From the NCBI GenBank assembly GCA_041669745.1, contig JBAYAO010000014.1:1-21710 (forward strand): a DNA stretch of 21,710 bases, read 5' to 3'. The stretch comes from JBAZDV01 sp041669745 (GTDB lineage Archaea; Thermoplasmatota; Thermoplasmata; Methanomassiliicoccales; Methanomethylophilaceae). The notes below the pieces were generated by a model. That model did no database searches, was not told the origin of the DNA, and worked only from the letters and a program-made list of their open reading frames with translations. This document shows positions 7,393-14,853 of the stretch, piece by piece. Within the stretch, counting starts at the first letter, position 1. Every line of letters begins with the position of its first letter. The position numbers and the translations under genes were made by a program.

Positions 7393-8717
7393 TGCCCACA
7401 GCGATAGAGTTCTTCAAACTCCTTCCGAAGACCAACTGCAAGGATTGCGGTCAGCCCACGTGCCTGGCGTTCGCGATGCTTCTCGCGAATCAGAAAGCGA
7501 AGATCGATGATTGTCCTCATATCAAAAAGGAGTCCAAGGATGCACTGAGCGAAGCCTCCGCACCGCCCGTGAGGACCGTGTCCATCGGACCGAAAGGCAA
7601 AGGGATAGAGATGGGCGGCGAGACCGTGCTTTACCGCCATGAACGCCGTTTCGTGAATCAAACCGCATATGCTGTCACCGTTTCCGATTCGCTTGATACC
7701 GATGCGATCAAGGAAAGGATCAAAAAGATAGGCTCGCTCCGTTTCGAACGTGTAGGTCTCGTATTCGACATAGACCTGATCTCGATCAAGAACGAATCCG
7801 GTATCACGGAGAGGTATCTGGATTGTATCAGAACGGTCACGAGCGAATGGGATCGCCCGTTCATCCTTGAATGCGACAATGCAGATATCCTCGCAGAAGC
7901 ATTGAATCTATGCAGATCGCGCAGACCGCTGATATACGCCGCCGATGACGATAATGTCGATTTCCTTGCATCACTGTCGAAGGATTCGGGCTGTCCGCTT
8001 GCCGTCAGATGCTCCGACATTGACGATGCCGTCGTCCTTACAGAAAAAGCGAAGAAACTGGGCATCGAGGACCTTGTCCTGGATCTCGGATCGAAGAATC
8101 TGAAGGAATGTCTCGAAAGACAGACCGTAGCCAGACGGAGTGCGCTGAAGAAGAAGTTCAAACCTCTCGGATACCCTCTCATGAACCGTGTCGGCTCCGG
8201 AGAGTATGCTGTCGCGACAGCCGTCATCTCGACGCTGAAATATGGAAGCCTGGTCATATTCGACGACCTTAGCAGTTACGAAGCGTTACCCCTGTTCACG
8301 CTCAGACAGAACATATACACCGATCCACAGGTGCCTATACAGGTGAAGCAGGGCCTTTATCCGATCGGCAACCCGGATGAACATTCACCGATAATGTTCA
8401 CCACGAATTTCTCGTTGACATACTTCACCGTCCGTGCGGACATAGAGAAATCGAAGATCCCCGTATGGCTGCAGACCGTCAACACCGAAGGACTGTCCGT
8501 ACTTACGGCATATGCGGCAGGAAAATTCGACCCAGAACACGTGAAGGAGGCCCTGGATGAATCCGGTGTGCTGACCAAATCTAACGGCATAGTCGTTGTT
8601 CCAGGCCTGGTCTCCAGGATGTCCGGTAAACTTCAGGAACTCATAAAGAGAGACGTGATCGTAGGGACGACAGAATCGAAGAACATACCGAAGCATCTGA
8701 AAGAGATCACTTCATGA
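7392..8717 (+). CDS. acsC: corrinoid iron-sulfur protein, large subunit (AcsC/CdhE)
   Basis: The ATG at 7392 gives 441 residues; the open frame extends upstream into acsD, but that part is not homologous to the family. The N-terminal 4Fe-4S module has Cys16, Cys19, Cys24 and Cys41 in the family spacing CX2CX4CX16C (NCKDCGQPTC then DDCPH). A TIM barrel follows, then the cobamide-binding domain at about 330-441, with TTNFSLTYF and the NTEGLSVLTAYAAGKF segment. The protein receives methyl on cobalt and passes it to AcsB or another acceptor. The last 11 bp overlap the end of the converging nickel-ATPase gene. Confidence 0.93.
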   Translation: MPTAIEFFKLLPKTNCKDCGQPTCLAFAMLLANQKAKIDDCPHIKKESKDALSEASAPPVRTVSIGPKGKGIEMGGETVLYRHERRFVNQTAYAVTVSDSLDTDAIKERIKKIGSLRFERVGLVFDIDLISIKNESGITERYLDCIRTVTSEWDRPFILECDNADILAEALNLCRSRRPLIYAADDDNVDFLASLSKDSGCPLAVRCSDIDDAVVLTEKAKKLGIEDLVLDLGSKNLKECLERQTVARRSALKKKFKPLGYPLMNRVGSGEYAVATAVISTLKYGSLVIFDDLSSYEALPLFTLRQNIYTDPQVPIQVKQGLYPIGNPDEHSPIMFTTNFSLTYFTVRADIEKSKIPVWLQTVNTEGLSVLTAYAAGKFDPEHVKEALDESGVLTKSNGIVVVPGLVSRMSGKLQELIKRDVIVGTTESKNIPKHLKEITS

Positions 8718-9447
8718 TATGTTTGACCAATAATGCGACGGCCTCGCCGAAAGGCGTGTCCTCCGGAACATCGAGCTCCTCCCCCTCCATCGCCGATCTG
8801 CTGATGAAATCATCATGAGGCATCACAAAAACATCATCCAATCCCAGATCCGATGCTTCTTCCAAAAGAGTTCTGGATACTTCCCCGGATACGTTGTTGA
8901 TCACCAGGACCTTGCGTCCGGCCTCTATCTTGACCTCGTCTGCCAGGGAAGCTAATCTTGCCGCCGTTCTCACACCCGTCTTCGTAGGATCTGAAACGAA
9001 GATCAGAATATCCGCCTTGGGAAGCACGCGTCTCGACATGTGCTCCATTCCGGCCTCGTTGTCTATGACGACGAACCTGTAATTCGGTATCAGCTCGTTG
9101 AAACAGTTCTTCAGAACGTCATTGGTGAAACAGTAGCATCCCTCGCCTTCGGGTCTTCCCATGACGAGCATATCTATCCTGTCGTCCTCCGACACAATCT
9201 GTCGTACGTGCATGGTTATGTAATCCTGCTTGCTTATCCCGGCCGGAACAAGGTCCGGATTTTCGACGATCTTGTTCCTCAGACCGCCTATCGTGCCTGT
9301 GACCTCTATGCCCAGCTTATCGGCCAGGTTCGAATTCGGATCGGCATCCACAGCGAGAACCACTTCCTTTTTCGAGAGGGCTCTGATCAATTGCGATGAC
9401 ACCGTACTTTTACCGACACCGCCCTTGCCTGCCAACGCAATTATCAT
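8707..9447 (-). CDS. CooC/AcsF-type nickel-insertion ATPase
   Basis: The 246-residue protein is a MinD-family ATPase. It has the deviant Walker A GKGGVGKST at residues 7-15, the DADPNSNLA switch at 34-42, and the metal-binding motif GEGCYC with Cys104 and Cys106. CooC and AcsF use ATP to load nickel into CODH or acetyl-CoA synthase. With only AcsB nearby, the AcsF role (maturing the ACS A-cluster) is the better guess. Its ATG overlaps the stop of the methionine-synthase gene (ATGA), which implies coupled translation. Its 3' end overlaps acsC by 11 bp on the opposite strand. Confidence 0.9.
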   Translation of the reverse strand: MIIALAGKGGVGKSTVSSQLIRALSKKEVVLAVDADPNSNLADKLGIEVTGTIGGLRNKIVENPDLVPAGISKQDYITMHVRQIVSEDDRIDMLVMGRPEGEGCYCFTNDVLKNCFNELIPNYRFVVIDNEAGMEHMSRRVLPKADILIFVSDPTKTGVRTAARLASLADEVKIEAGRKVLVINNVSGEVSRTLLEEASDLGLDDVFVMPHDDFISRSAMEGEELDVPEDTPFGEAVALLVKHIMK

Positions 9448-10457
9448 TTGAATCCGTACCTCCCTTTCATTTCCGTTGATACGCCCTGCATCAGATCCAA
9501 CACATCATCGACATGTTTCGCGTCCAGACTGCCAAGACCGCACTGCGGCGTTATTATGGAATGCCTCGCGGCCAATTTCCTATCTATACCTTTTTCCTCA
9601 AGCCTCTTCAGGATGGCATCCATCCTGTCAGCGAGCGACCATACCGTCTCATTGACGATCTGCTCGTCGGTATTCGGGATTATTCCCCAGGCGATGTTCC
9701 CTCCTTTCCCTAGAAACTCGGATAATTCGTCTGGATACATGACAAGATTCTCGCCGTATCTGTACGCATCTATACTCAGGATGTCTATGTTGGTGCTCAG
9801 CAGCAGCGCCCAATTGGTGTTTCCGCAGCAATGGATCGCCCTGTAGCAGTCTACCTCATTCAGTGAATCGTTTATCCAGTCCCTTGCCTGCTCATCGGAT
9901 ATCGAAACAAAAGGTGAACCCAAAAGCGATAGCGAAGGTTCATCGAAGAAAATGATCACGTTGTCGTTTCTCATCGAAAGCTGTTTGGCCTGCCATTTGG
10001 CGGACATGTTTATGATCTTCCTCACGATCTCACAGTACGTCTCGTCATAGATGACCGGGCGTCCCGTCGTGTCAACTATCTGCAAGCCCTCGCTTATCGG
10101 CCCCGTTATCTGACCTTTGATCGCTTTGAAACCGGAGACATCATGTTCTATCATCTTGTAGAACCCGGTGAAGATCTCCATCGGATATTTGAAATAGTCG
10201 ATATCATCCGAGACTATCGCCGTATAGACGTCGGTGGGATCGTAATCTTCCAGGTCCACCACCGCCTTGTCCTTGATTATCTTCAGACCTGGCAGACTGC
10301 ATCCGGTCTGAACGTACATGCTCTCGGTATAACCCCTCATCGGAAGCTGCGGCCATGATGGACACGACACTCTGCCGTCGAGTACCTTCGCCAATGCCTC
10401 TTCCGCACTCGTATACGGCTGTGATCCGATCAGAGTCGTGGCAAAATTCCAATCCAT
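9444..10457 (-). CDS. folate-independent (core) methionine synthase, MetE C-terminal-like, probable MesB family
   Basis: The ATG at 10457 gives 337 residues; the longer open frame to 10550 overlaps the upstream gene and adds non-homologous sequence. The protein is a single MetE/UROD-type barrel lacking the N-terminal folate domain of MetE. Zinc-site candidates are His209 and Cys211 (IHCCGN) and Cys306 (TPQCGLG). The position that is Glu in MetE appears to be Asp230 (SIDAYRYG). Core methionine synthases use methyl-corrinoid proteins, and the MesB and MesC families occur in anaerobes with Wood-Ljungdahl genes, where CFeSP is the proposed donor. Lying in an operon between RACo and the nickel ATPase, opposite the CFeSP genes, fits that role. 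MesB over MesC is a judgement from context; another methyltransferase of the same fold cannot be excluded. Confidence 0.72.
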   Translation of the reverse strand: MDWNFATTLIGSQPYTSAEEALAKVLDGRVSCPSWPQLPMRGYTESMYVQTGCSLPGLKIIKDKAVVDLEDYDPTDVYTAIVSDDIDYFKYPMEIFTGFYKMIEHDVSGFKAIKGQITGPISEGLQIVDTTGRPVIYDETYCEIVRKIINMSAKWQAKQLSMRNDNVIIFFDEPSLSLLGSPFVSISDEQARDWINDSLNEVDCYRAIHCCGNTNWALLLSTNIDILSIDAYRYGENLVMYPDELSEFLGKGGNIAWGIIPNTDEQIVNETVWSLADRMDAILKRLEEKGIDRKLAARHSIITPQCGLGSLDAKHVDDVLDLMQGVSTEMKGRYGFK

Positions 10458-10482
10458 CGGGTTCCCATACTTTGATGTGATA

Positions 10483-12006
10483 TTAAAAATCAACCGATTG
10501 GAACTGCATCTTATCCGTATGAGGCAGGAATTGGGCAGACATGTATTCATCGAAGAATACAGGATCTGAACTGAGGTCCAGATATGTCATCCTTTCAAAG
10601 ACGAGATCTATCCTCTCTCTGAATTTCTGAGACAGCAATGCGTACTTCGCCCCCGCCAACGATGCGTTTCCGAGATAGCTGTACTTGGCCCTTTCAACAT
10701 CCGGAAACAGTCCGATGGTAACTGCTGACTCCATATCTATAAAATTACCGAAACCGCCCGCTATGTGTATCTTCTCGATGTCGGAGAACTCAACGCCGAG
10801 ATTCTTCATCAAAGACCTCGTCGCCGAATAGATGGCCGCTTTTGTTAAGATTATGTTCTTTATCTCGTCCTGAGTTATCATTACGCCTTCGGCTATGGTG
10901 AGAGTCCCGTCACTGATGTTCGCTTTTTCGGTGAAATTGCCGCGCCTATCGATGAATCCGCTCTTAAAAAGCTGCGCCAACAAATCGATTATGCCTGATC
11001 CGCAGATCCCCCTTGGATCCGTATCCCCTATCGTCGTATAGTTTATCTTGCCATCTACGATCCACACACTGTCTATGGCTCCGGACCTTGCCAGCATACC
11101 TGATGTCATGTTGGATCCTTCGAATGCGGGTCCGGCCGACGATGAACATGCAATCATCATCTCCTTGTTCCCCAACGCGACCTCACCATTCGTGCCTATG
11201 TCTATCAGAAGTGAGAGCCCGTCACTTCTGTCCATCCCCGAATATACGATGTCGCTCGTGATATCGCCGCCCACATACGACGAGACACATGGCATGCATA
11301 TTATCTTGGCCGTGGCATTTACATCCAGACCACTATCGGCACCTGTTATGGTAGATTTCTTCACGATCGGCTCATAGGGCGCTTCCCTGATCGGCGACGG
11401 ATCCACACCCAAGAAAAGATGGGTCATCACCGTATTGCCTGCGACGTATACAGAGGTGATCATCTTCTTGGAAAAACCAGATCCCTCGTACGAGTCTATC
11501 AGATCGTTTATCGTATCTAGCACCAGAGATCGCAGCTCCTCTGTTCCGCCCTCCTCTGCATATTGCATCCTTGAGAGCACATCCTCCCCTCTGCTCCTCT
11601 GAAGGTTTATATCCGCAGCATTGTAAACCTCTATCCCCTTGTCCAAATCCACCAGGTCCAAGGCCACAGTGGTTGTTCCTATGTCGATGGCGAGACCGTA
11701 TCCTGATGTCAATGGTGTGATATCGTCGAGTTTGACCTTCCTGTGATCTGTGGAGGCTATGACCTTGCTTCGGTCTCCTGACGGAATGATGACAGTCGTA
11801 TCGCCTTCGACGGCCGTCTGACATGCGAGAACACGTTCTCCGCATCTTTCTCCGATTATTACCATGCATTTTCCGCAACGTCCCCTGCCCCCGCATGGAA
11901 ACGACATCTTCGCACCTGCCATCACGGCGGCTTCCGATATCCTTGTACCTTCTTCGACTTCAACGACCTTGTCGTCAGGCATGAATTTTACGCTGAACGT
12001 GACCAT
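10483..12006 (-). CDS. acsV: RACo-like ATP-dependent reactivator of the corrinoid protein (2Fe-2S + ASKHA)
   Basis: The 507-residue protein reduces inactive Co(II)-CFeSP to the active Co(I) form using ATP. Residues 1-75 are a plant-type 2Fe-2S ferredoxin domain with Cys38, Cys44, Cys47 and Cys62 in CX5CX2CX14C spacing. The rest is an actin-like ATPase (ASKHA, DUF4445): phosphate-1 motif GLAIDIGTTT at 104-113, then MPCVSSYVGGD, LLIDIGTNGE, SSSAGPAFEG, GICGSGIIDLL and HIAGGFGNF. It is shorter than the Moorella-group RACo of about 630 residues. Methanogen RamA carries instead a C-terminal 4Fe-4S ferredoxin domain, so this is the bacterial form. The gene heads the minus-strand operon; the methionine synthase ATG follows 25 nt after its stop. 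Confidence 0.88.
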   Translation of the reverse strand: MVTFSVKFMPDDKVVEVEEGTRISEAAVMAGAKMSFPCGGRGRCGKCMVIIGERCGERVLACQTAVEGDTTVIIPSGDRSKVIASTDHRKVKLDDITPLTSGYGLAIDIGTTTVALDLVDLDKGIEVYNAADINLQRSRGEDVLSRMQYAEEGGTEELRSLVLDTINDLIDSYEGSGFSKKMITSVYVAGNTVMTHLFLGVDPSPIREAPYEPIVKKSTITGADSGLDVNATAKIICMPCVSSYVGGDITSDIVYSGMDRSDGLSLLIDIGTNGEVALGNKEMMIACSSSAGPAFEGSNMTSGMLARSGAIDSVWIVDGKINYTTIGDTDPRGICGSGIIDLLAQLFKSGFIDRRGNFTEKANISDGTLTIAEGVMITQDEIKNIILTKAAIYSATRSLMKNLGVEFSDIEKIHIAGGFGNFIDMESAVTIGLFPDVERAKYSYLGNASLAGAKYALLSQKFRERIDLVFERMTYLDLSSDPVFFDEYMSAQFLPHTDKMQFQSVDF

Positions 12007-12033
12007 AATCCGTTAGTGTATCGCAGGAGGATT

Positions 12034-12042
12034 CTTTAAAAG
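12034..12042 (-). promoter_or_regulatory. TATA box of the RACo-MetE-like-CooC operon
   Basis: The minus strand reads CTTTTAAAG, 28 nt upstream of the ATG at 12006. No Shine-Dalgarno precedes that ATG, so a leaderless transcript is likely. Confidence 0.55.
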
Positions 12043-12161
12043 ATCTGTATACCAATGATTCCGTCGCCCTATGACTGCCATCACCGTGATGACCGCTGAG
12101 TCGATCATTCAAAACCGACAACGTATCGTTAACCACTGTTATCAGAAAACGAATTATCATG

Positions 12162-12178
12162 GAACACATATCGTGTTC
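12162..12178. promoter_or_regulatory. 17-bp inverted repeat before the radical-SAM gene (operator candidate)
   Basis: GAACAC and GTGTTC form perfect 6-bp arms around ATATC. The repeat ends 2 bp before the ATG at 12181. If that gene is leaderless, with TATA near 12151-12158, the repeat lies between TATA and the transcription start, a position where a bound protein would repress. The regulator is unknown. Confidence 0.4.
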
Positions 12179-12180
12179 GC

Positions 12181-12882
12181 ATGAAGATCGCAGGATTTAT
12201 CAGGACTACGCTTTTGGATTGGGACGGCTATGTGGCATGCACCATCTATCTTGCAGGTTGTGATTTCAGATGTCCGTACTGCCATAACAGAGACCTGGTC
12301 CTGCATCCAGACACCGTAGACGAAATGGATCCCGAGAAGATCTACAGGTACATCAGCGATAACTCGGATTTTCTGGACGGAGTTGTGATATCGGGTGGTG
12401 AACCGACACTGAACAAAGAACTTCCTTTCCTGATCAGACAGTTGAGATCACTTGGAATGAAGATCAAGATCGACACGAACGGCAATCATCCCGAAGTGCT
12501 GGACGATATCATCGGCGCCGGTCTCGTGGATAAGGTGGCAATGGACATCAAAGCTCCGTTGACAAAGGAAAGATACAGTGCCGTTGCCGGACGGGACATC
12601 GATCCCGAAAACATCAGAAAGAGCATCGCCATAATAATGAATTCCGGAATAGATTACGAATTCAGAACCACTGTTGCACCTATACTCATCAAACCTGAGG
12701 ATATAGAATCGATCTGCAGAGAGATCAACGGCGCCAAACGCTATTGCATCCACCAATTCAGACCGAAGATATGTCTGGATGATACATTGGAAGTTCTGGA
12801 TCCTTACAAGGAATCCGTCGTTCTCGAGATGGGAGAAACCGCAAAGAGGTTTGTCAAAGACGTGAAGATAAAAGGTATCTGA
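12181..12882 (+). CDS. anaerobic ribonucleotide-reductase-activating-type radical SAM protein (NrdG2-like)
   Basis: The 233-residue protein has the radical-SAM cluster motif CDFRCPYC with Cys27, Cys31 and Cys34, the SAM-binding GGEP motif (VVISGGEPTL), and the late DIKAP segment. These match the archaeal and bacterial family annotated as anaerobic ribonucleoside-triphosphate reductase activating protein, which installs the glycyl radical on NrdD. No nrdD lies in the window, so the partner is unproven, and other glycyl-radical activases are alternatives. It diverges from the RACo operon across 174 bp and ends exactly where the converging aldehyde-dehydrogenase-like gene ends (TGATCA). There is no Shine-Dalgarno. 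Confidence 0.85.
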   Translation: MKIAGFIRTTLLDWDGYVACTIYLAGCDFRCPYCHNRDLVLHPDTVDEMDPEKIYRYISDNSDFLDGVVISGGEPTLNKELPFLIRQLRSLGMKIKIDTNGNHPEVLDDIIGAGLVDKVAMDIKAPLTKERYSAVAGRDIDPENIRKSIAIIMNSGIDYEFRTTVAPILIKPEDIESICREINGAKRYCIHQFRPKICLDDTLEVLDPYKESVVLEMGETAKRFVKDVKIKGI

Positions 12883-14310
12883 TCACTTCAGAAAATTCTC
12901 TATTCTCGCTTCGGATGCTATGGGTTCCATCCCGTCGAAATCGTTCACGAAGATGTGATCCGCCTGAACATTCTCCTTGAACATCTCTACGGCCTTGTCA
13001 ATCCTACTGAATATTCCTGCAGATAACCCATATTCGGATGTGTTTATTGCTTCCCAGGCATCTTCGAGACTGCCCACTGTCTGGACCGACAGTATCGGCA
13101 GTGCGTAGTCCATATTGTTTAGGTCATGTTCTTCCGACAAACCCATGACGATCGCAGGAATGACGAAGAACCCTGCTTCGGTCGTCTCGTCCTTTACCTG
13201 TTTGCCACCGAAGATCAGATTATCCTTCACGGACTGCACATACTTTAGGAACTCCTGCATCTGTGATTCTGATATGACGGGACCGATTGTGGTCCCGGGT
13301 TCTGCTGGATCTCCCACGACAATCCTCTTTGCCTCAACGAGAAGAGCATCCATTAGAGATTTTTGTTCCTCGGCCATTACAATGACCTTTGAACACGAAT
13401 AGAGGCTCTGCCCCCCATACGAGAATGCAGATCCTATGATCGCCTTGGCGGTTTCCTTGATGCTAGAGGGTTTGTACACCAGAATCGGATTCATTCCCTT
13501 GATCTCGTTGATGAATCCGATGCTGCCATCGGCCTGCATGAACATCATGTCCTCCATCCTTTTGCCCGATCCCACTGCAATGATCCCTGCGATATCGGGA
13601 TTGTTCACCAGTGAATCCGTTGCCTTGCCGTTTCTGTCCAGGATCAGATTCAACAGACCGTCTGGCAGACCCGCGGACACGAGGATGTCGTACATCATGT
13701 ATATCGGAAACGGTGAATACTTGGACGGCATCATTACGACCGCGTTGCCTGCCAGCATCGCTGTCATCGCATATCCCATGGGTGATGCTAAAGGCGAATT
13801 ATACGACGAGACCACTGCCCAAACACCGGTCGGCTTGCCCTTGGCAACCCTTATGTTTCTGCATGCTTCCTCCAACACCTCTATGAGACGACCCACCTCC
13901 CTTATCGATTCACTCCTGACCATGCCCACACTTACAGTCAAAATGGCGGCGAACCGATATTTCTGCCTCTTGATAACACCCAGTGCATCCTCGAATATCT
14001 TCGTCCTCTTCGCAACATCTATTTTTGACCATTTTTCAAAGGCCCTGATCGCAACTTCAACGGCTCTGTCGGTGATGCCTTCTTCCGGTTCTTGAAAATT
14101 TCCAAAGAATATACTCCGGTCAACCGGACTTGTAACCGGAAAATCACGACCTGATGCGACCATCAGACCTCCGACATAGTTCGGATAGTCTTTTCTCTCG
14201 GTGTACAGAATCCCATTCAACGCTGCGTCAAAAAGACGATCCTCGTCCGTTTCCTTAGACCTGTCCGTGACTGTATGAGTGCCCGTCATATTATCGGCGC
14301 ATGTATGCAC
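12883..14310 (-). CDS. aldehyde dehydrogenase superfamily protein lacking the catalytic Cys
   Basis: The protein has 475 residues from a GTG at 14310; an ATG at 14289 (residue 8) is an equally good start. The superfamily fold is clear: GVWAVVSSYNSPLASPMGYA with the oxyanion Asn171, an AGNAVVMMPSKYSP cofactor segment, and NEIKGMNPILVY with Glu269 at the general-base position. In the active-site region, GQSLYSCSKVIV replaces the usual GQxC: Leu303 stands where the nucleophile should be and a Cys occurs three residues later (306). The cofactor KPSE motif is also altered (MPSK). It may be a pseudoenzyme, use Cys306, or catalyse a different reaction. It is not in an evident operon. Confidence 0.8.
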   Translation of the reverse strand: MHTCADNMTGTHTVTDRSKETDEDRLFDAALNGILYTERKDYPNYVGGLMVASGRDFPVTSPVDRSIFFGNFQEPEEGITDRAVEVAIRAFEKWSKIDVAKRTKIFEDALGVIKRQKYRFAAILTVSVGMVRSESIREVGRLIEVLEEACRNIRVAKGKPTGVWAVVSSYNSPLASPMGYAMTAMLAGNAVVMMPSKYSPFPIYMMYDILVSAGLPDGLLNLILDRNGKATDSLVNNPDIAGIIAVGSGKRMEDMMFMQADGSIGFINEIKGMNPILVYKPSSIKETAKAIIGSAFSYGGQSLYSCSKVIVMAEEQKSLMDALLVEAKRIVVGDPAEPGTTIGPVISESQMQEFLKYVQSVKDNLIFGGKQVKDETTEAGFFVIPAIVMGLSEEHDLNNMDYALPILSVQTVGSLEDAWEAINTSEYGLSAGIFSRIDKAVEMFKENVQADHIFVNDFDGMEPIASEARIENFLK

Positions 14311-14354
14311 GGATGTATGTAAAACCTTTTGACAGTGGTATGGAAACGTGTAAC

Positions 14355-14363
14355 GATTAAATA
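14355..14363 (+). promoter_or_regulatory. TATA box of tRNA-Val (possibly shared with the divergent ALDH-like gene)
   Basis: The sequence gattaaata lies 25-33 nt before the first base of tRNA-Val. On the minus strand the same bases read TATTTAATC, 45 nt or more upstream of the aldehyde-dehydrogenase-like start, so one element may serve both directions. Confidence 0.55.
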
Positions 14364-14387
14364 CAAATGATGCTTAATCCGACCAAC

Positions 14388-14460
14388 GGACTCGTGGTCT
14401 AGGGGTTATGACGTCGCCTTCACACGGCGGAGGTCGCCGGTTCAAATCCGGCCGGGTCCA
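14388..14460 (+). tRNA. tRNA-Val(CAC)
   Basis: The 73-nt RNA folds with acceptor stem GGACTCG/CGGGTCC, anticodon stem TCGCC/GGCGG and loop TTCACAC (anticodon CAC), and T arm GCCGG-TTCAAAT-CCGGC. There is no intron. The discriminator is A and CCA is encoded at 14461-14463. Confidence 0.93.
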
Positions 14461-14609
14461 CCATCTCTTCCGTATTTGGAAATGTTTGTAATTCTTGGCG
14501 AATTCAGCCTACTTCGTATGTACACGCAATCGTTACGTCTCAAATGATGAACAATGTAAGTGATGTAGTAATTGTAAAGTATTCCTTACCATATGTGAAA
14601 CATGATAAC

Positions 14610-14801
14610 ATGGAAACTGCAAAGGTGACGAGTAAAGGACAGATTACAATACCCATTGACATAAGAAGGGAACTCGGTCTCAGTCAGGGGGACAGGCTGG
14701 CATTCCTGAGATACGAAGACAGATATATTATTCTGAATGAGAAAAATATTGATTACGGAGCCTTGTTCATAGATCCGAGTAAAGAACACATGTTGAAATA
14801 A
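14610..14801 (+). CDS. SpoVT/AbrB-type DNA-binding protein
   Basis: The ATG at 14610 gives 63 residues beginning METAKVTSKGQITIP, the classic start of the swapped-hairpin AbrB/MazE fold, with IRRELGLSQGDRLAF completing it. The open frame reaches back to an ATG at 14544, but those 22 residues do not resemble the family. Such proteins are transition-state regulators or antitoxins; no toxin-like gene is adjacent, so a stand-alone regulator is more likely. A T-run follows the stop. The upstream 14464-14609 stretch holds nothing else that I can recognise. Confidence 0.82.
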   Translation: METAKVTSKGQITIPIDIRRELGLSQGDRLAFLRYEDRYIILNEKNIDYGALFIDPSKEHMLK

Positions 14802-14822
14802 ACATTTTATAAATTATTATAC

Positions 14823-14829
14823 TTTTTTT
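14823..14829 (+). terminator. T-tract terminator after the AbrB gene
   Basis: A run of seven T lies 22 bp after the AbrB stop. Archaeal RNA polymerase terminates at T-tracts without needing a hairpin. The surrounding AT-rich DNA (14805-14848) also contains possible TATA elements for the peroxiredoxin-like gene. Confidence 0.4.
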
Positions 14830-14853
14830 AATAATAAACAATATTTATCTATC

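Noticed and set aside
3353..8717. Reading the cluster as a standard CODH/ACS carbon-fixation operon
   Set aside because: No CODH subunit or ferredoxin-type CODH partner is present in or next to the cluster, and the flanks are unrelated genes. The CODH could still be elsewhere in the genome.
13436..14095. 219-codon plus-strand hydrophobic-looking open frame opposite the ALDH-like gene
   Set aside because: It is antisense to a continuous aldehyde-dehydrogenase fold; its apparent hydrophobicity comes from the complementary codons.
14388..14463. Possible mobile-element attachment site at tRNA-Val
   Set aside because: No integrase and no repeat of the tRNA 3' end was seen within the window.
14610..14801. 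AbrB-type gene as the antitoxin of a toxin-antitoxin pair
   Set aside because: The next gene encodes a peroxiredoxin-like protein and the previous feature is a tRNA; no PIN, MazF or similar toxin is adjacent.
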